Notes under the pieces: generated by a model
What the model was told of the DNA's origin: nothing
Database searches by the model: none
What the model saw: the letters and a program-made list of their open reading frames with translations, nothing else
Part shown: one piece after another, positions 34,378-42,714 of the stretch
Position numbering within the stretch: position 1 is the stretch's first letter
Layout: each line of letters opens with the position of its first letter
Source of the DNA: an uncultured Muribaculaceae bacterium
Lineage (GTDB): Bacteria > Bacteroidota > Bacteroidia > Bacteroidales > Muribaculaceae
DNA: 53,923 bases
Assembly: GCA_910579605.1 (NCBI GenBank)
Contig: CAJTUG010000008.1
Coordinates: forward strand, 11,620-65,542
Reading direction: 5' to 3'
Program-made: the position numbers and the translations under genes

Positions 34378-35537
34378 TTGGAGAGAAAAGCTATATGAGC
34401 AGGGATATCGCCTGTGCGTACACTCCATTTTTTACGGCCTTTGCGGTCAAAACAATATAGAGTGCCGGAAGATACATAGTTTTTAGCATCGGTAACGTAG
34501 ATGTCGCCTGTTTCGGGGTGAATGGCGATACCATAGGGGATAATTATTTCATTGTCGGTACCGTCGGTAATAAAATTGCAGGAAACAATTTCTTTTGTGC
34601 GTATGTCTATAATGCCATAGCTTATAGTGTTGGACGCAGTGAAATTATTCCATTCTGTGGCATAGTAATATAATGAGTCGCCAAAAAATGCCATATTGGA
34701 GCATGCCACAGGTATCGTGTCTGTAACGGTCATCTGGTTATAACCTTTTTTCTTTTCCATTACATATAGGCGCGAGGGTCGGGTTTGGTAATCTCCACGG
34801 GAGCTTACCCATAGCTTGCCGTAGCGGTCTTTTTTGAGGCGATGCAGATTTATCCCCACAGGTATTTGTTGGACCTGTTTGAAATCTATCATCTGTATTA
34901 CAGATACGGTATTATCGTATTTTGGCGCTCGGTATCCTCCGGAATTTGCAACATACATATAGTCGTCTACAATTTCCATTTCCTCGGGTTGGTATCCTAC
35001 ACTCACTTTGGCTGTGGCTTTGAGACTGAGCGTGTCTATTTGGTATACTGCACCTTTTGGGGCGGCAGGGTCTATAAGAACAGGGCCAACATATGAGCTC
35101 ACGTATGCTTTTCCACGATGAAAACGGATGTAGCGGCAATTTGGAATGTTTATCTGAGTGATTTTTTTACCCGTATATGCATCCATAACTTCTACTTTGT
35201 GGGAGCAGTTTACTACTACATAAAGTTTGCTGCCGTAGATACCTATGTCGTTTCCAACGTCCCCGAGTTCTTTTATTTCATCGGGATTTCGCTCTGCATA
35301 AAAATTGCGGGCATATAGTCCTGTGGCAAAATCGCAAAAATCCAATGTGCATTTGTTGCTCCCCATATTTCCTTCGTTCACGAGGTAGAATCCTCGTATA
35401 CTACTCTCCGCTTGATGAGTATCTCCTATTATGTCGTACTCCGTAGGCACCACAAGCTCGTCTTCGCGACAGCTTGTGGAGGCCAATAGGAGTGGCAGAA
35501 TAATTAAGAAAAAAATATGTAGTGGAGTTATTTTCAT
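34374..35537 (-). CDS. btuG: BtuG-like surface beta-propeller lipoprotein
   Basis: A 387-residue lipoprotein (signal ending LLLASTSC, then REDE, an acidic surface-export motif) whose body is a seven-bladed YncE/DUF5074-type propeller, beginning FYLVNEGNMGSNKCTLDF. In Bacteroides, BtuG is the surface lipoprotein that captures vitamin B12 with very high affinity and sits on BtuB; gene order (directly after btuB, overlap of four bases) and fold agree. The symbol is by homology of context and fold, not by identity. It overlaps the PKD gene by ATGA. Confidence 0.78.
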   Translation of the reverse strand: MKITPLHIFFLIILPLLLASTSCREDELVVPTEYDIIGDTHQAESSIRGFYLVNEGNMGSNKCTLDFCDFATGLYARNFYAERNPDEIKELGDVGNDIGIYGSKLYVVVNCSHKVEVMDAYTGKKITQINIPNCRYIRFHRGKAYVSSYVGPVLIDPAAPKGAVYQIDTLSLKATAKVSVGYQPEEMEIVDDYMYVANSGGYRAPKYDNTVSVIQMIDFKQVQQIPVGINLHRLKKDRYGKLWVSSRGDYQTRPSRLYVMEKKKGYNQMTVTDTIPVACSNMAFFGDSLYYYATEWNNFTASNTISYGIIDIRTKEIVSCNFITDGTDNEIIIPYGIAIHPETGDIYVTDAKNYVSSGTLYCFDRKGRKKWSVRTGDIPAHIAFLSK

Positions 35538-37516
35538 ATTTCAACTGTTAGGGAGAAGCGGTAGTTGCGTTTGGGCATGGGATAATTGAGGATAACGTCG
35601 TAGTCTTGATTTAAAAGATTATTTATCTCTGCCAAAGCTCTTATTCCCACTTTGTCTATTCTGAAATCTTTGCCAATGGAGATATCCGATGTATACCACG
35701 GTTGTGTATAGTTGTAGCGTATATTCTCTTGTTGGTTATAACGCGAGCCAACATATATCCATGAATAGTTCAAATTCCAACCACGCCACTCGAGATTTAG
35801 CACCGCAGAACCTGAATGATGGGGAATATATGGTATTTGGTGGCGGTAATAGTTGTCGGCTGGATTTGTAACGTCTATAGCTTTCTGGTAGGTATATTGT
35901 CCTCGTACTGTTACCAACAAGTTATTTGCCGGTTCAATGGTGGCCAAGGCGCTTATATCTACACCTTTAATATCAACTACTCCCAGATTGAGCATAGTCC
36001 ATCTGAACTGTTGTCCTTTTGGATATGCGACGATTTTGTCTTTGACCTTATTATAATATGCGTCGGCGCTTATGCGGGCTGCGTTTATGAATCCATTGCC
36101 CGAATGAGAGTATATTAGCCCTATATTATACTGTGTTACTCGCTCGGGCGACAATTGAGAGTTGCCCATGTCGGCATAGTATAAATCGTTGAACGTAGGC
36201 ATGCGGAACGATCGTTTATAGAATGCTCTGGCTGCAAAATCGGTGTTCCTGAGAGGGTTTATGCTTATATATACAGCAGGCGTAAATACTTTCTTGTCTG
36301 GCGGAGATTGCTGTCCGTGCAAATGGTCGTGTATGAAAGTGCCTAAAGCCGAAGCTTGAGCTTTAAAGCGACCTAAATCTATTGCCGTAGCGGCCGACAG
36401 GAAATTGCTTATTCGGTCGGGTTTGGCAAAGCCATACATGTCTGAGTTTAGTGTGTTCCACATAAAGTCGTAACTCATAGACACTTTCCACCTGCTGTCT
36501 ATTTCATATTCGTTGGCGCTTGAAAAGTATATTTCTTTCTGTTTGTATAAATTATCTATTTTTATTTGCTTGTCGTCGTTATTGACGTAGTGAGTGCGGT
36601 AGAATGCATATTTAACATTGTTCAAAGAGGTAAAACGTCCGAAATATCCCGTATATCGTCCTTGTACGAAAGAGTTGTTATCCCATACCCTTTCTCCACG
36701 ACGCCACACATTGTTGACAATAGCACCGGGTATGCCTCTTTCGGAATTGTAGTTATATGCTTTTGCGCTCCAAGAACCGTTGCGGATCATGCCGTTAACG
36801 TTCAGCTCGATACGCGTTGCGTTGATGTCGCCGTTTTGACGCACGGCTGTAGTGTCGTAGGCTAATTCTCCGGCCGGGTTTACCCGTCGGTAGCGGAACT
36901 TGTATTTACCGCTTGAGTTGACCCACTCTGTGCTGAGAGATGCGTTTACCTTGTCGCTCAGTTTAACCTCTACAAGAGCCGACGGATTTATCAAATCGAA
37001 AGAACCGGTTCTCATTACCGCTCGGACATTATAATTCTTGCCTTGATCAAACTTAGGTTGGCGTGTACGCATATAGATACTCCCGGCCGAGCCGAAATCC
37101 TTAGCCGGTTGGAGTATTTCGCTTTTCTGACCATTATAGAGAGAAAGAGCTTCCATATTGTCGAGCGAGAATTGGCCGAGGTCTATCTGGCCGTTTTGGG
37201 CATTGCCAAGCTCTATTCCGTCGTAGACAACGCCGGTATGGTTTGTGCCCATAGAGCGGATGTTTACCGTTTTTATTCCGCCAACACCGCCGTAGTCTTT
37301 TACTTGCACCCCCGAGAAATAGCGCAATGCATCGGCCACGCTGTTGCTGTTGAGGCGCTTAAGTTCCTTGCCGCTTAGAGTTTGTGCAGGTATTATTTCT
37401 TCGGCAGGACGCTGAGCAGTGACCACCACCTCGGCGAGATGGATAGAATCGGTATGTTCAGTAGCAAATGATGCAAGAGGTACCGCTGTCAGAATAATAA
37501 GATTGGCAAGTTTCAT
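35534..37516 (-). CDS. btuB: TonB-dependent outer-membrane cobalamin receptor
   Basis: Outer-membrane beta-barrel receptor that imports vitamin B12 using TonB energy. A signal peptide (MKLANLIILTAVPLASFA) precedes a TonB-box-like VVVTAQ (about 31-36), a plug domain (about 45-160, VNIRSMGTNHTGVVYDGIEL) and a barrel to the C-terminus (YRFSLTVEI). The 660-residue length matches BtuB (about 600-680). A cobalamin riboswitch lies directly upstream, which is the strongest evidence for the substrate. It is the first gene of the operon and overlaps btuG. Confidence 0.92.
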   Translation of the reverse strand: MKLANLIILTAVPLASFATEHTDSIHLAEVVVTAQRPAEEIIPAQTLSGKELKRLNSNSVADALRYFSGVQVKDYGGVGGIKTVNIRSMGTNHTGVVYDGIELGNAQNGQIDLGQFSLDNMEALSLYNGQKSEILQPAKDFGSAGSIYMRTRQPKFDQGKNYNVRAVMRTGSFDLINPSALVEVKLSDKVNASLSTEWVNSSGKYKFRYRRVNPAGELAYDTTAVRQNGDINATRIELNVNGMIRNGSWSAKAYNYNSERGIPGAIVNNVWRRGERVWDNNSFVQGRYTGYFGRFTSLNNVKYAFYRTHYVNNDDKQIKIDNLYKQKEIYFSSANEYEIDSRWKVSMSYDFMWNTLNSDMYGFAKPDRISNFLSAATAIDLGRFKAQASALGTFIHDHLHGQQSPPDKKVFTPAVYISINPLRNTDFAARAFYKRSFRMPTFNDLYYADMGNSQLSPERVTQYNIGLIYSHSGNGFINAARISADAYYNKVKDKIVAYPKGQQFRWTMLNLGVVDIKGVDISALATIEPANNLLVTVRGQYTYQKAIDVTNPADNYYRHQIPYIPHHSGSAVLNLEWRGWNLNYSWIYVGSRYNQQENIRYNYTQPWYTSDISIGKDFRIDKVGIRALAEINNLLNQDYDVILNYPMPKRNYRFSLTVEI

Positions 37517-37554
37517 TTAAGATTGGCAATAAAAGTGGGACAATGTTTTACGGC

Positions 37555-37600
37555 CAAAAAAATCCCGTAGCCGCCACCAAGGTGAGTCTACGGGATATGC
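37555..37600 (-). terminator. Intrinsic terminator in the riboswitch expression platform
   Basis: On the minus strand ATCCCGTAG (37596-37588) pairs with CTACGGGAT (37570-37562), the inner arms also partly pair, and seven T residues follow (37561-37555). It ends about 40 bp before the btuB ATG, so B12-bound aptamer presumably favours termination. A second small hairpin, GGTCTC-AAAAA-GAGACC, lies just upstream at 37605-37621. Confidence 0.85.
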
Positions 37601-37685
37601 GTATGGTCTCAAAAAGAGACCTTGGAAAATTGCAAATCATATGTTCGCAGCCCATAATCCCGCAGGCACGTGGTGTGAAAAATGC

Positions 37686-37858
37686 GAATGGCAGGTCTTC
37701 TGACTCGTTCCGGTTTCTATGCGTCTTCTCGGCAAAGCCAATGACATGGTGCATCTAAACCTATAGATGGAACTTACAGCAGCGGGTACTGTTCCGGACT
37801 TTCACCGGATTCCCTTTTCAATTCCTTTAAAAATCTGCCTCTGCAGCCAGGAATACCA
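37686..37858 (-). ncRNA. Cobalamin riboswitch aptamer
   Basis: The minus strand carries the conserved core GGGAATCCGGTGAAAG followed by TCCGGAACAGTACCCGC and TGCTGTAA. Further on it has a B12-box-like CATTGGCTTTGCCGAGAAG and the closing GAGTCAGAAGACCTGCC. This is the Rfam 'Cobalamin' architecture. It directly precedes the terminator and btuB. Boundaries are estimated from the conserved ends. Confidence 0.93.
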
Positions 37859-37866
37859 TTACGCCG

Positions 37867-37898
37867 CAAAATTAATAATATTCTGTGATATTACCAAA
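37867..37898 (-). promoter_or_regulatory. Promoter of the btuB operon
   Basis: TTTG at 37898-37895, 20-bp spacer, TAATTTTG at 37874-37867 on the minus strand. The transcript would start around 37860, at the 5' edge of the riboswitch. Confidence 0.7.
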
Positions 37899-37917
37899 AT
37901 TGCAATCAGATTCTTAA

Positions 37918-39228
37918 CTATTCTTGATTTTTATTGTGTTTTTGATTGTAAAACTCATTATGCCACCTCAGGTAATGCTTGCGTTCGCAGTCTATATATG
38001 CGAAATCTATAATTCTGCCTTTTATTCTCTCGAAATCTTTTTCGCCCGAGATAGATTCGTCCAAAACCACAGTACCCGTAGCAGAGTCTATAGTCATCAA
38101 ATTTGCCGATTCGAACAGTTTATCGCATATAGGGCATAGGAGCAAGCCATTGTGAGGATTCATGGCATCATAAGTGTCATCGCACATTGCATATGGCTTT
38201 ATATGGCTTGCAATGAGGAAATCTTTGTATGAAAAACCGCATACAGGGCATACGTGAGGTGTTTTGCGGAATAGGCCGCCACGGAATTCGCCCTGAACTG
38301 TTCTTGTTTTAGCACCTTTGGAGTAGCGGTATTTATCGGTTTGAGATTTATGCTTGACAGGTATATTATAGCGTTGCGCAATCATTTTCAATTTGGTATC
38401 GGCAATATCTATAGAAATTGTGTCGGAATATTCTACATTTTTCTCTTCAGGAGGAGTTACCAGGTATGGACGTAAGCTCTCTATGATATAGGATTCCGAC
38501 ATCTCTGCCAAGTAGTCGTTCTTTTTAGGAATATCTAAATTGTTTCGTGTGCCTTCTGTATTGAGAGAGATATCTGTTCGTTTAACGGTCTGAGACTTTA
38601 CTTTCCCTGTCCTGCTTATCATGTTTTGGCCGTTGGCATAGTTGAGTACTACCATCGGATATTTGGGTGTGAAAAACGCCCAATATTTTGCGGGATCTTT
38701 AACTCGGATATCGGCTTTGATATATTCTGTCCTGAAATTATCGTAGGCTGCCTGCTTTTGGTCTTCGGGACACAAACAAAAATCGGTATACAAGTCCCAA
38801 AGCTGGTGATGCTTGAGAACAGAATATGAAAGCAAATAAAGGAAAATATATGAATTTTCGAAGCTTGAACTGAAAATATCGATTATCTCATCATCTACAA
38901 TTTTGTAGTTGTTATCCGAGTATTCCACTGCACCAAGGAATCTCAGCAAGGCCAAGGCTTCTGTAAAATAATTTTTAACTTGAGACGTATTATTCCCAAG
39001 ACTGAATAAATCGGCAATATAGTTATTTTCCCTTTCGCGGTGGTCGCGAATAAACGTGTCGCCGAATCTAAAGAAATTAATATATCGGCATACAAAGAAC
39101 ATGGTGTCGAAAGCATAAGATTTATCTGCCAGAAAACGCCCGTCTTTCTTGTCTTGCTGGTTCTCAAGAGATAAATTGCGGCATTTCTGCAAGATGGTTT
39201 CGCAAAGTGCTTTATTAAAGTTGTCCAT
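37918..39228 (-). CDS. HNH restriction endonuclease of the R-M system
   Basis: The nuclease partner of the methyltransferase. From the ATG at 39228, 14 bases inside the end of the methyltransferase gene, it has 436 residues. Near residues 327-372 an HNH module is framed by two zinc pairs: CPVC and CPIC, with SHIKPYA and MNPHNGLLLC between them, the His-Asn-His arrangement of HNH_2-type restriction enzymes. The N-terminal 320 residues have no motif I recognise and may hold DNA recognition. An upstream ATG (39240) adds four residues. Codon use is more A/T-rich than in housekeeping neighbours. Confidence 0.85.
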   Translation of the reverse strand: MDNFNKALCETILQKCRNLSLENQQDKKDGRFLADKSYAFDTMFFVCRYINFFRFGDTFIRDHRERENNYIADLFSLGNNTSQVKNYFTEALALLRFLGAVEYSDNNYKIVDDEIIDIFSSSFENSYIFLYLLSYSVLKHHQLWDLYTDFCLCPEDQKQAAYDNFRTEYIKADIRVKDPAKYWAFFTPKYPMVVLNYANGQNMISRTGKVKSQTVKRTDISLNTEGTRNNLDIPKKNDYLAEMSESYIIESLRPYLVTPPEEKNVEYSDTISIDIADTKLKMIAQRYNIPVKHKSQTDKYRYSKGAKTRTVQGEFRGGLFRKTPHVCPVCGFSYKDFLIASHIKPYAMCDDTYDAMNPHNGLLLCPICDKLFESANLMTIDSATGTVVLDESISGEKDFERIKGRIIDFAYIDCERKHYLRWHNEFYNQKHNKNQE

Positions 39229-41698
39229 TAGGTACTCCAATGTAATAGATAGATGAATTGTCTATATTTATTGTAAATTTAGAATAGCTTTTTACTATGG
39301 CATAGTATTCCCTGAACTCGGGAGTTGAATATATTTTTAACACCTCCATGTCTATATCCTTTTTTGGAATAAGAATAGCAATACTTCCATTTGGAATACT
39401 GTTGGGAGGCAAGATGGCGGCACGGGTGTTATAGGTGAAATTTGGCATGATTATCGCCTCTGTCCCGTAGTATTCACCTATATGGAATTTTGAGAGGTTA
39501 TCTATATATCTGTCATATCCCGGAATATGTACTACAGAACCGTCATCAAGTATATTCTTGGATTTTACCACCCATACTTTACCGGCAGCCTTGAGGTGGC
39601 TGTTCGTTATTTGCCGGTCTCTAATGAAGTCGAAACAATCTAAATTTAGTTTGCCAATGTACTCGTCAAACCATTTTGAACGATATAGCAACCATAATCT
39701 ATGGTGATAGATATAGCCTTGGGCATGTTCTGTCTTCATGCCCGATAAATAATTTGTTACAGAAACGGTGCCCTTGTAGCTTTTTGAAAAATGGATAGAA
39801 AGTATTTCAATGAAAACGTCTTTAAAGTACTTTACACCATAATCGCATATACTCACAATGGGCAAATCTTCATAAAGCTTCCTCACAGGAAAATATTCCG
39901 ATGCTATGGCAAAATTCTTTGGTATAATGCATGAGATATCGTCGGCATAGTCCTTGAATTTTGCCATGAAAAGGGCAAAAAGATTTTTTGTTTTATAAAT
40001 CCCTGCTTCATCATATTTTGCCTTTCTGATTATTTTCCCATATGGAGGGTTGGAAACCACAAGGTTATATCGGTACTGGGGTACAAATCGCATAAAATCT
40101 TCGCAAATGAGATTTATCTCGACATTTGTGCCTAAGTCTATACGTGATAAAGCCTCTCGGAGTGTGGATATGGTGTCCTCCGATATTTCAACGGCATCTA
40201 TAATTATTTTTTCCGAATTGGAAAACAAAGAGCAAATCTGCGGGAGGAAAGCTCCCAATCCTGCTGCCGGCTCAAGTATGCGGACAATACCATCGACCGG
40301 CTTTATGTCTTTTATAGCATCGAAAACAACACTCTGTGGTGTATAAAACGAACCCGAAGACTTTGCATCGGTGAGCGATTTTTCTTTCAGGAAAGTATAG
40401 ATGTAGAAATTTGAGCAAAGTTTATCGTCGCACAAGTATTCGGCTTGACGTTTTGCCGCGTAATTCCCTACAAAATTCTCGTAGTCCAGAAGATCGGAAA
40501 TTTTTGAAGATATCTGCCGTATTATTTCTGTAGGCACAGCCTCGCCTATGCACCTCCTTATATTCAATTCGTTGCGTTTAAGGTAAGCACCGGAGTTTTG
40601 TGGTGTGATATCCACATCTGTCGGAGTCCAACGGAAAGAATCGGGTATGGTCATGAGGCGCATCAGCTCTCTGATGCTTAAAACGCGATTATCGCTCGGG
40701 TGGATTGTATCTTGGCTGGCTAATTGGTCGTTGCGGGTGGCTATACAAGAGCAAGGCCTGTCCCACATAAGCCGCCGGTATTTATTGCCCATGTACGAGC
40801 CTTTTAGAATTTCTATTTCGCCGTTTGGCCCTATTCTGTGGGGTTGCCTGCAAGCTTCTTGCTCAAATGCGCTTTGGCCTTCTGCAAGATTCTCTATCCA
40901 TGCAAGCATATGCTCGGGAAACGGACGGGCAAAATGGAGAAAATCTTTGGAATCTTTTTGAGAAAATGAAAGACGAGGAAAGGACCCTATAGCTTGTCGC
41001 AGGCTTATTTCATTTTGTCGTGATGGAAAGAGATTAAGCGGCGAAACGTTTTTAAGCGAGCGAAGGGTACCGATGACTATCGTGCGAGGCCTACTCGAGG
41101 GGACTCCATAGTCCTTGAAATTGATTACTTTGGTGTAGATATGGTATTCTTGTCCCAAGTTTTTCCATATGCTTTCTCTTATGGTCATATCTTGGCCGGA
41201 AAGATCAGTACATATGGTAGTGAGAAATGCTCTCACGTTCTCAAATACGAAAACCTTTGGCTTTATTTCCGTTATTAACTTAATAGCTTCTACAACAAGA
41301 GAATTGCGGCTTTGCTCATGTTCCGTTTTCTTGTAGTTGGCTGTAGACATCCCCTGGCAGGGAGGGGTGGCAAAGACCACATCTACCTGAGAAAGCGCAT
41401 GGTGGCGTTTCCAATAGTCTATGGCTGCAAATAGTTGTGCCTTGGTCTCTTCTTCTTTGATATCTCCGCATACATAGCCATTTTCATAACGGCATTTTTT
41501 ATTGGCTCGTTGTATGGCAAGACGTTCTGGCAGAAGCTCGTTGGTAGCGATACATTCGTATACGTTTTTGTCAAAACCATAACAGCCTACTCCCGCACTG
41601 CTAAAGAGACTTATATACGATTTCTTCCCTCCGAGAATAGATAAATCGGAGAATATATCTAAGTTTAATTGTTGAGTGTTATGGTTTTTTTTAGGCAT
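39215..41698 (-). CDS. Fused DNA methyltransferase: cytosine-5 domain + adenine-N6 domain
   Basis: An 827-residue protein (ATG at 41698; the upstream start at 41746 lies above the promoter) with two different catalytic halves. The N-terminal half is a C5-cytosine methyltransferase: motif I SLFSSAGVGCYGF, motif IV PPCQG (112-116), ENV (153-155), motif VIII SSRPRTIVIG, and motif X IGEAVPTEI. The C-terminal half is a gamma-type N6-adenine methyltransferase: SGSFYTP (448-454), EPAAGLGAF (476-484), NPPYG (550-554). The halves probably protect the two strands of an asymmetric site. It is coupled to the HNH nuclease gene. No nuclease domain is fused. Confidence 0.9.
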   Translation of the reverse strand: MPKKNHNTQQLNLDIFSDLSILGGKKSYISLFSSAGVGCYGFDKNVYECIATNELLPERLAIQRANKKCRYENGYVCGDIKEEETKAQLFAAIDYWKRHHALSQVDVVFATPPCQGMSTANYKKTEHEQSRNSLVVEAIKLITEIKPKVFVFENVRAFLTTICTDLSGQDMTIRESIWKNLGQEYHIYTKVINFKDYGVPSSRPRTIVIGTLRSLKNVSPLNLFPSRQNEISLRQAIGSFPRLSFSQKDSKDFLHFARPFPEHMLAWIENLAEGQSAFEQEACRQPHRIGPNGEIEILKGSYMGNKYRRLMWDRPCSCIATRNDQLASQDTIHPSDNRVLSIRELMRLMTIPDSFRWTPTDVDITPQNSGAYLKRNELNIRRCIGEAVPTEIIRQISSKISDLLDYENFVGNYAAKRQAEYLCDDKLCSNFYIYTFLKEKSLTDAKSSGSFYTPQSVVFDAIKDIKPVDGIVRILEPAAGLGAFLPQICSLFSNSEKIIIDAVEISEDTISTLREALSRIDLGTNVEINLICEDFMRFVPQYRYNLVVSNPPYGKIIRKAKYDEAGIYKTKNLFALFMAKFKDYADDISCIIPKNFAIASEYFPVRKLYEDLPIVSICDYGVKYFKDVFIEILSIHFSKSYKGTVSVTNYLSGMKTEHAQGYIYHHRLWLLYRSKWFDEYIGKLNLDCFDFIRDRQITNSHLKAAGKVWVVKSKNILDDGSVVHIPGYDRYIDNLSKFHIGEYYGTEAIIMPNFTYNTRAAILPPNSIPNGSIAILIPKKDIDMEVLKIYSTPEFREYYAIVKSYSKFTINIDNSSIYYIGVPNGQL

Positions 41699-41719
41699 AA
41701 TATACCATATTTTGCTTTG

Positions 41720-41752
41720 CAAATATACGCATAAGTTGAGAGCCATGCAAAA
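41720..41752 (-). promoter_or_regulatory. Promoter of the R-M operon
   Basis: TTTG at 41751-41748, 20-bp spacer, TATATTTG at 41727-41720 (minus strand), 22 bp before the methyltransferase ATG. It lies inside the first copy of a 31-bp repeat and overlaps a palindrome (41742-41768), so it is likely regulated. Confidence 0.65.
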
Positions 41753-41827
41753 TTTATTTTGTCATGGCCGAGCGTGAGTATATAGGACGCAGTCACATAT
41801 ACGCATAAGTTGAGAGCTGTGCAAAAT
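41723..41827. repeat. 31-bp direct repeat in the R-M / thioesterase intergenic region
   Basis: Two copies, 41723-41753 and 41797-41827, identical at 29 of 31 positions and offset by 74 bp; shared core ATATACGCATAAGTTGAGAG followed by C-N2-TGCAAAAT-type end. Copy 1 contains the R-M promoter -33 and most of the -7; in copy 2 the -7 is damaged (TATATGTG). Confidence 0.85.
41742..41768. promoter_or_regulatory. Palindromic operator-like site upstream of the methyltransferase
   Basis: GCCATGCAAAAT at 41742-41753 pairs with ATTTTG-T-CATGGC at 41756-41768 (12 bp with one bulged T, two-base centre). It covers the -33 element. Site of a controller protein or autoregulating methyltransferase is inference. 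Confidence 0.5.
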
Positions 41828-41867
41828 GTCTGCGTGTTATAAAATTCTTGATACTAAAAATAATTTT

Positions 41868-41898
41868 TTTGTCGAAACAAGGATTTTGGCTAAATTTG
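41868..41898 (+). promoter_or_regulatory. Promoter of the thioesterase-vsr unit
   Basis: TTTG at 41868-41871, 19-bp spacer, TAAATTTG at 41891-41898; full consensus match. The ATG of the thioesterase is at 41959. Confidence 0.7.
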
Positions 41899-41958
41899 TT
41901 GTTATACTATCACGGGGGGATGCCCCACGATGGTTTAAGCACTAAAAAGAAAACAGAC

Positions 41959-42705
41959 ATGACTAAACATAACGAACTTAGCCACAGCTATATCCTTTCT
42001 GCCGGAGAAAGCAATGCAACAGGTCGCATGCCTATAACTTTAGTAACAGAACGAATTATAGAAGTGGCGACAGAGCATGCAAACCTTCTTGGAATTGGCT
42101 ACGACACCCTAATTACCAAGAATTTGGGTTGGGTGTTGAGCAGGTTGTGTATTGAGATGTCGCACTATCCGGTAATTAACGAGCATTATACCGTTACTAC
42201 ATGGATTGAGACTTATAACCGCCATTTCAGTGAGCGCAACTTTGTATTTACAGATTGCAAAGGGCAAGTCATCGGTTATGCTCGTACTGTCTGGGTGCCA
42301 ATGAATTTCGAAACGCGTACCGTGGCAGACATTTCTGCGTTTGAACGAGAGGCTTTTCCTATAGCCGATAGCCCATGCCCTATAGAAAAAGTTGCAAGAA
42401 TTGCCCCTGTCTCTGCAGCCGCCGAGACAGAAGAATATACTTTTAAGTATTGTGATATAGATTTTAACCGACACGTGAATACAGTTCGTTATCTTGATCT
42501 TATTCTTAACCATTGGCCATTAGATCGCTACGATAAGATGATGGTGCGCCGTTTGGATTTGCTTTTCCATCAAGAATGTCATTTTGGAGAAACCATTAAA
42601 TTGCTTGTTTCCGCAGAAAATAATAGTGCCAACGATTGCGAGCTGTCTCGCGATGGAAACCGTGTGGTTGCTGCACGTTTGACTTGGTCGGAGTTAGTGC
42701 CTTGA
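41959..42705 (+). CDS. Acyl-ACP thioesterase
   Basis: Double hot-dog protein of the FatA/FatB-like acyl-ACP thioesterase family, releasing fatty acids from acyl carrier protein. Visible segments: TKNLGWVLSRLCIEM in the first hot-dog domain and CDIDFNRHVNTVRYLD (about 160-175) in the second, where the family has its conserved N-x-H-V-N catalytic pattern. From the ATG at 41959, just past the promoter, it has 248 residues, normal for bacterial members. The upstream ATG at 41848 lies before the promoter and is discounted. vsr follows after nine bases. Confidence 0.9.
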   Translation: MTKHNELSHSYILSAGESNATGRMPITLVTERIIEVATEHANLLGIGYDTLITKNLGWVLSRLCIEMSHYPVINEHYTVTTWIETYNRHFSERNFVFTDCKGQVIGYARTVWVPMNFETRTVADISAFEREAFPIADSPCPIEKVARIAPVSAAAETEEYTFKYCDIDFNRHVNTVRYLDLILNHWPLDRYDKMMVRRLDLLFHQECHFGETIKLLVSAENNSANDCELSRDGNRVVAARLTWSELVP

Positions 42706-42714
42706 ATTTGTTGA

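Noticed and set aside
41848..41958. 37-residue N-terminal extension of the thioesterase
   Set aside because: The extension lies across and upstream of a consensus promoter (41868-41898); the ATG at 41959 matches family length.
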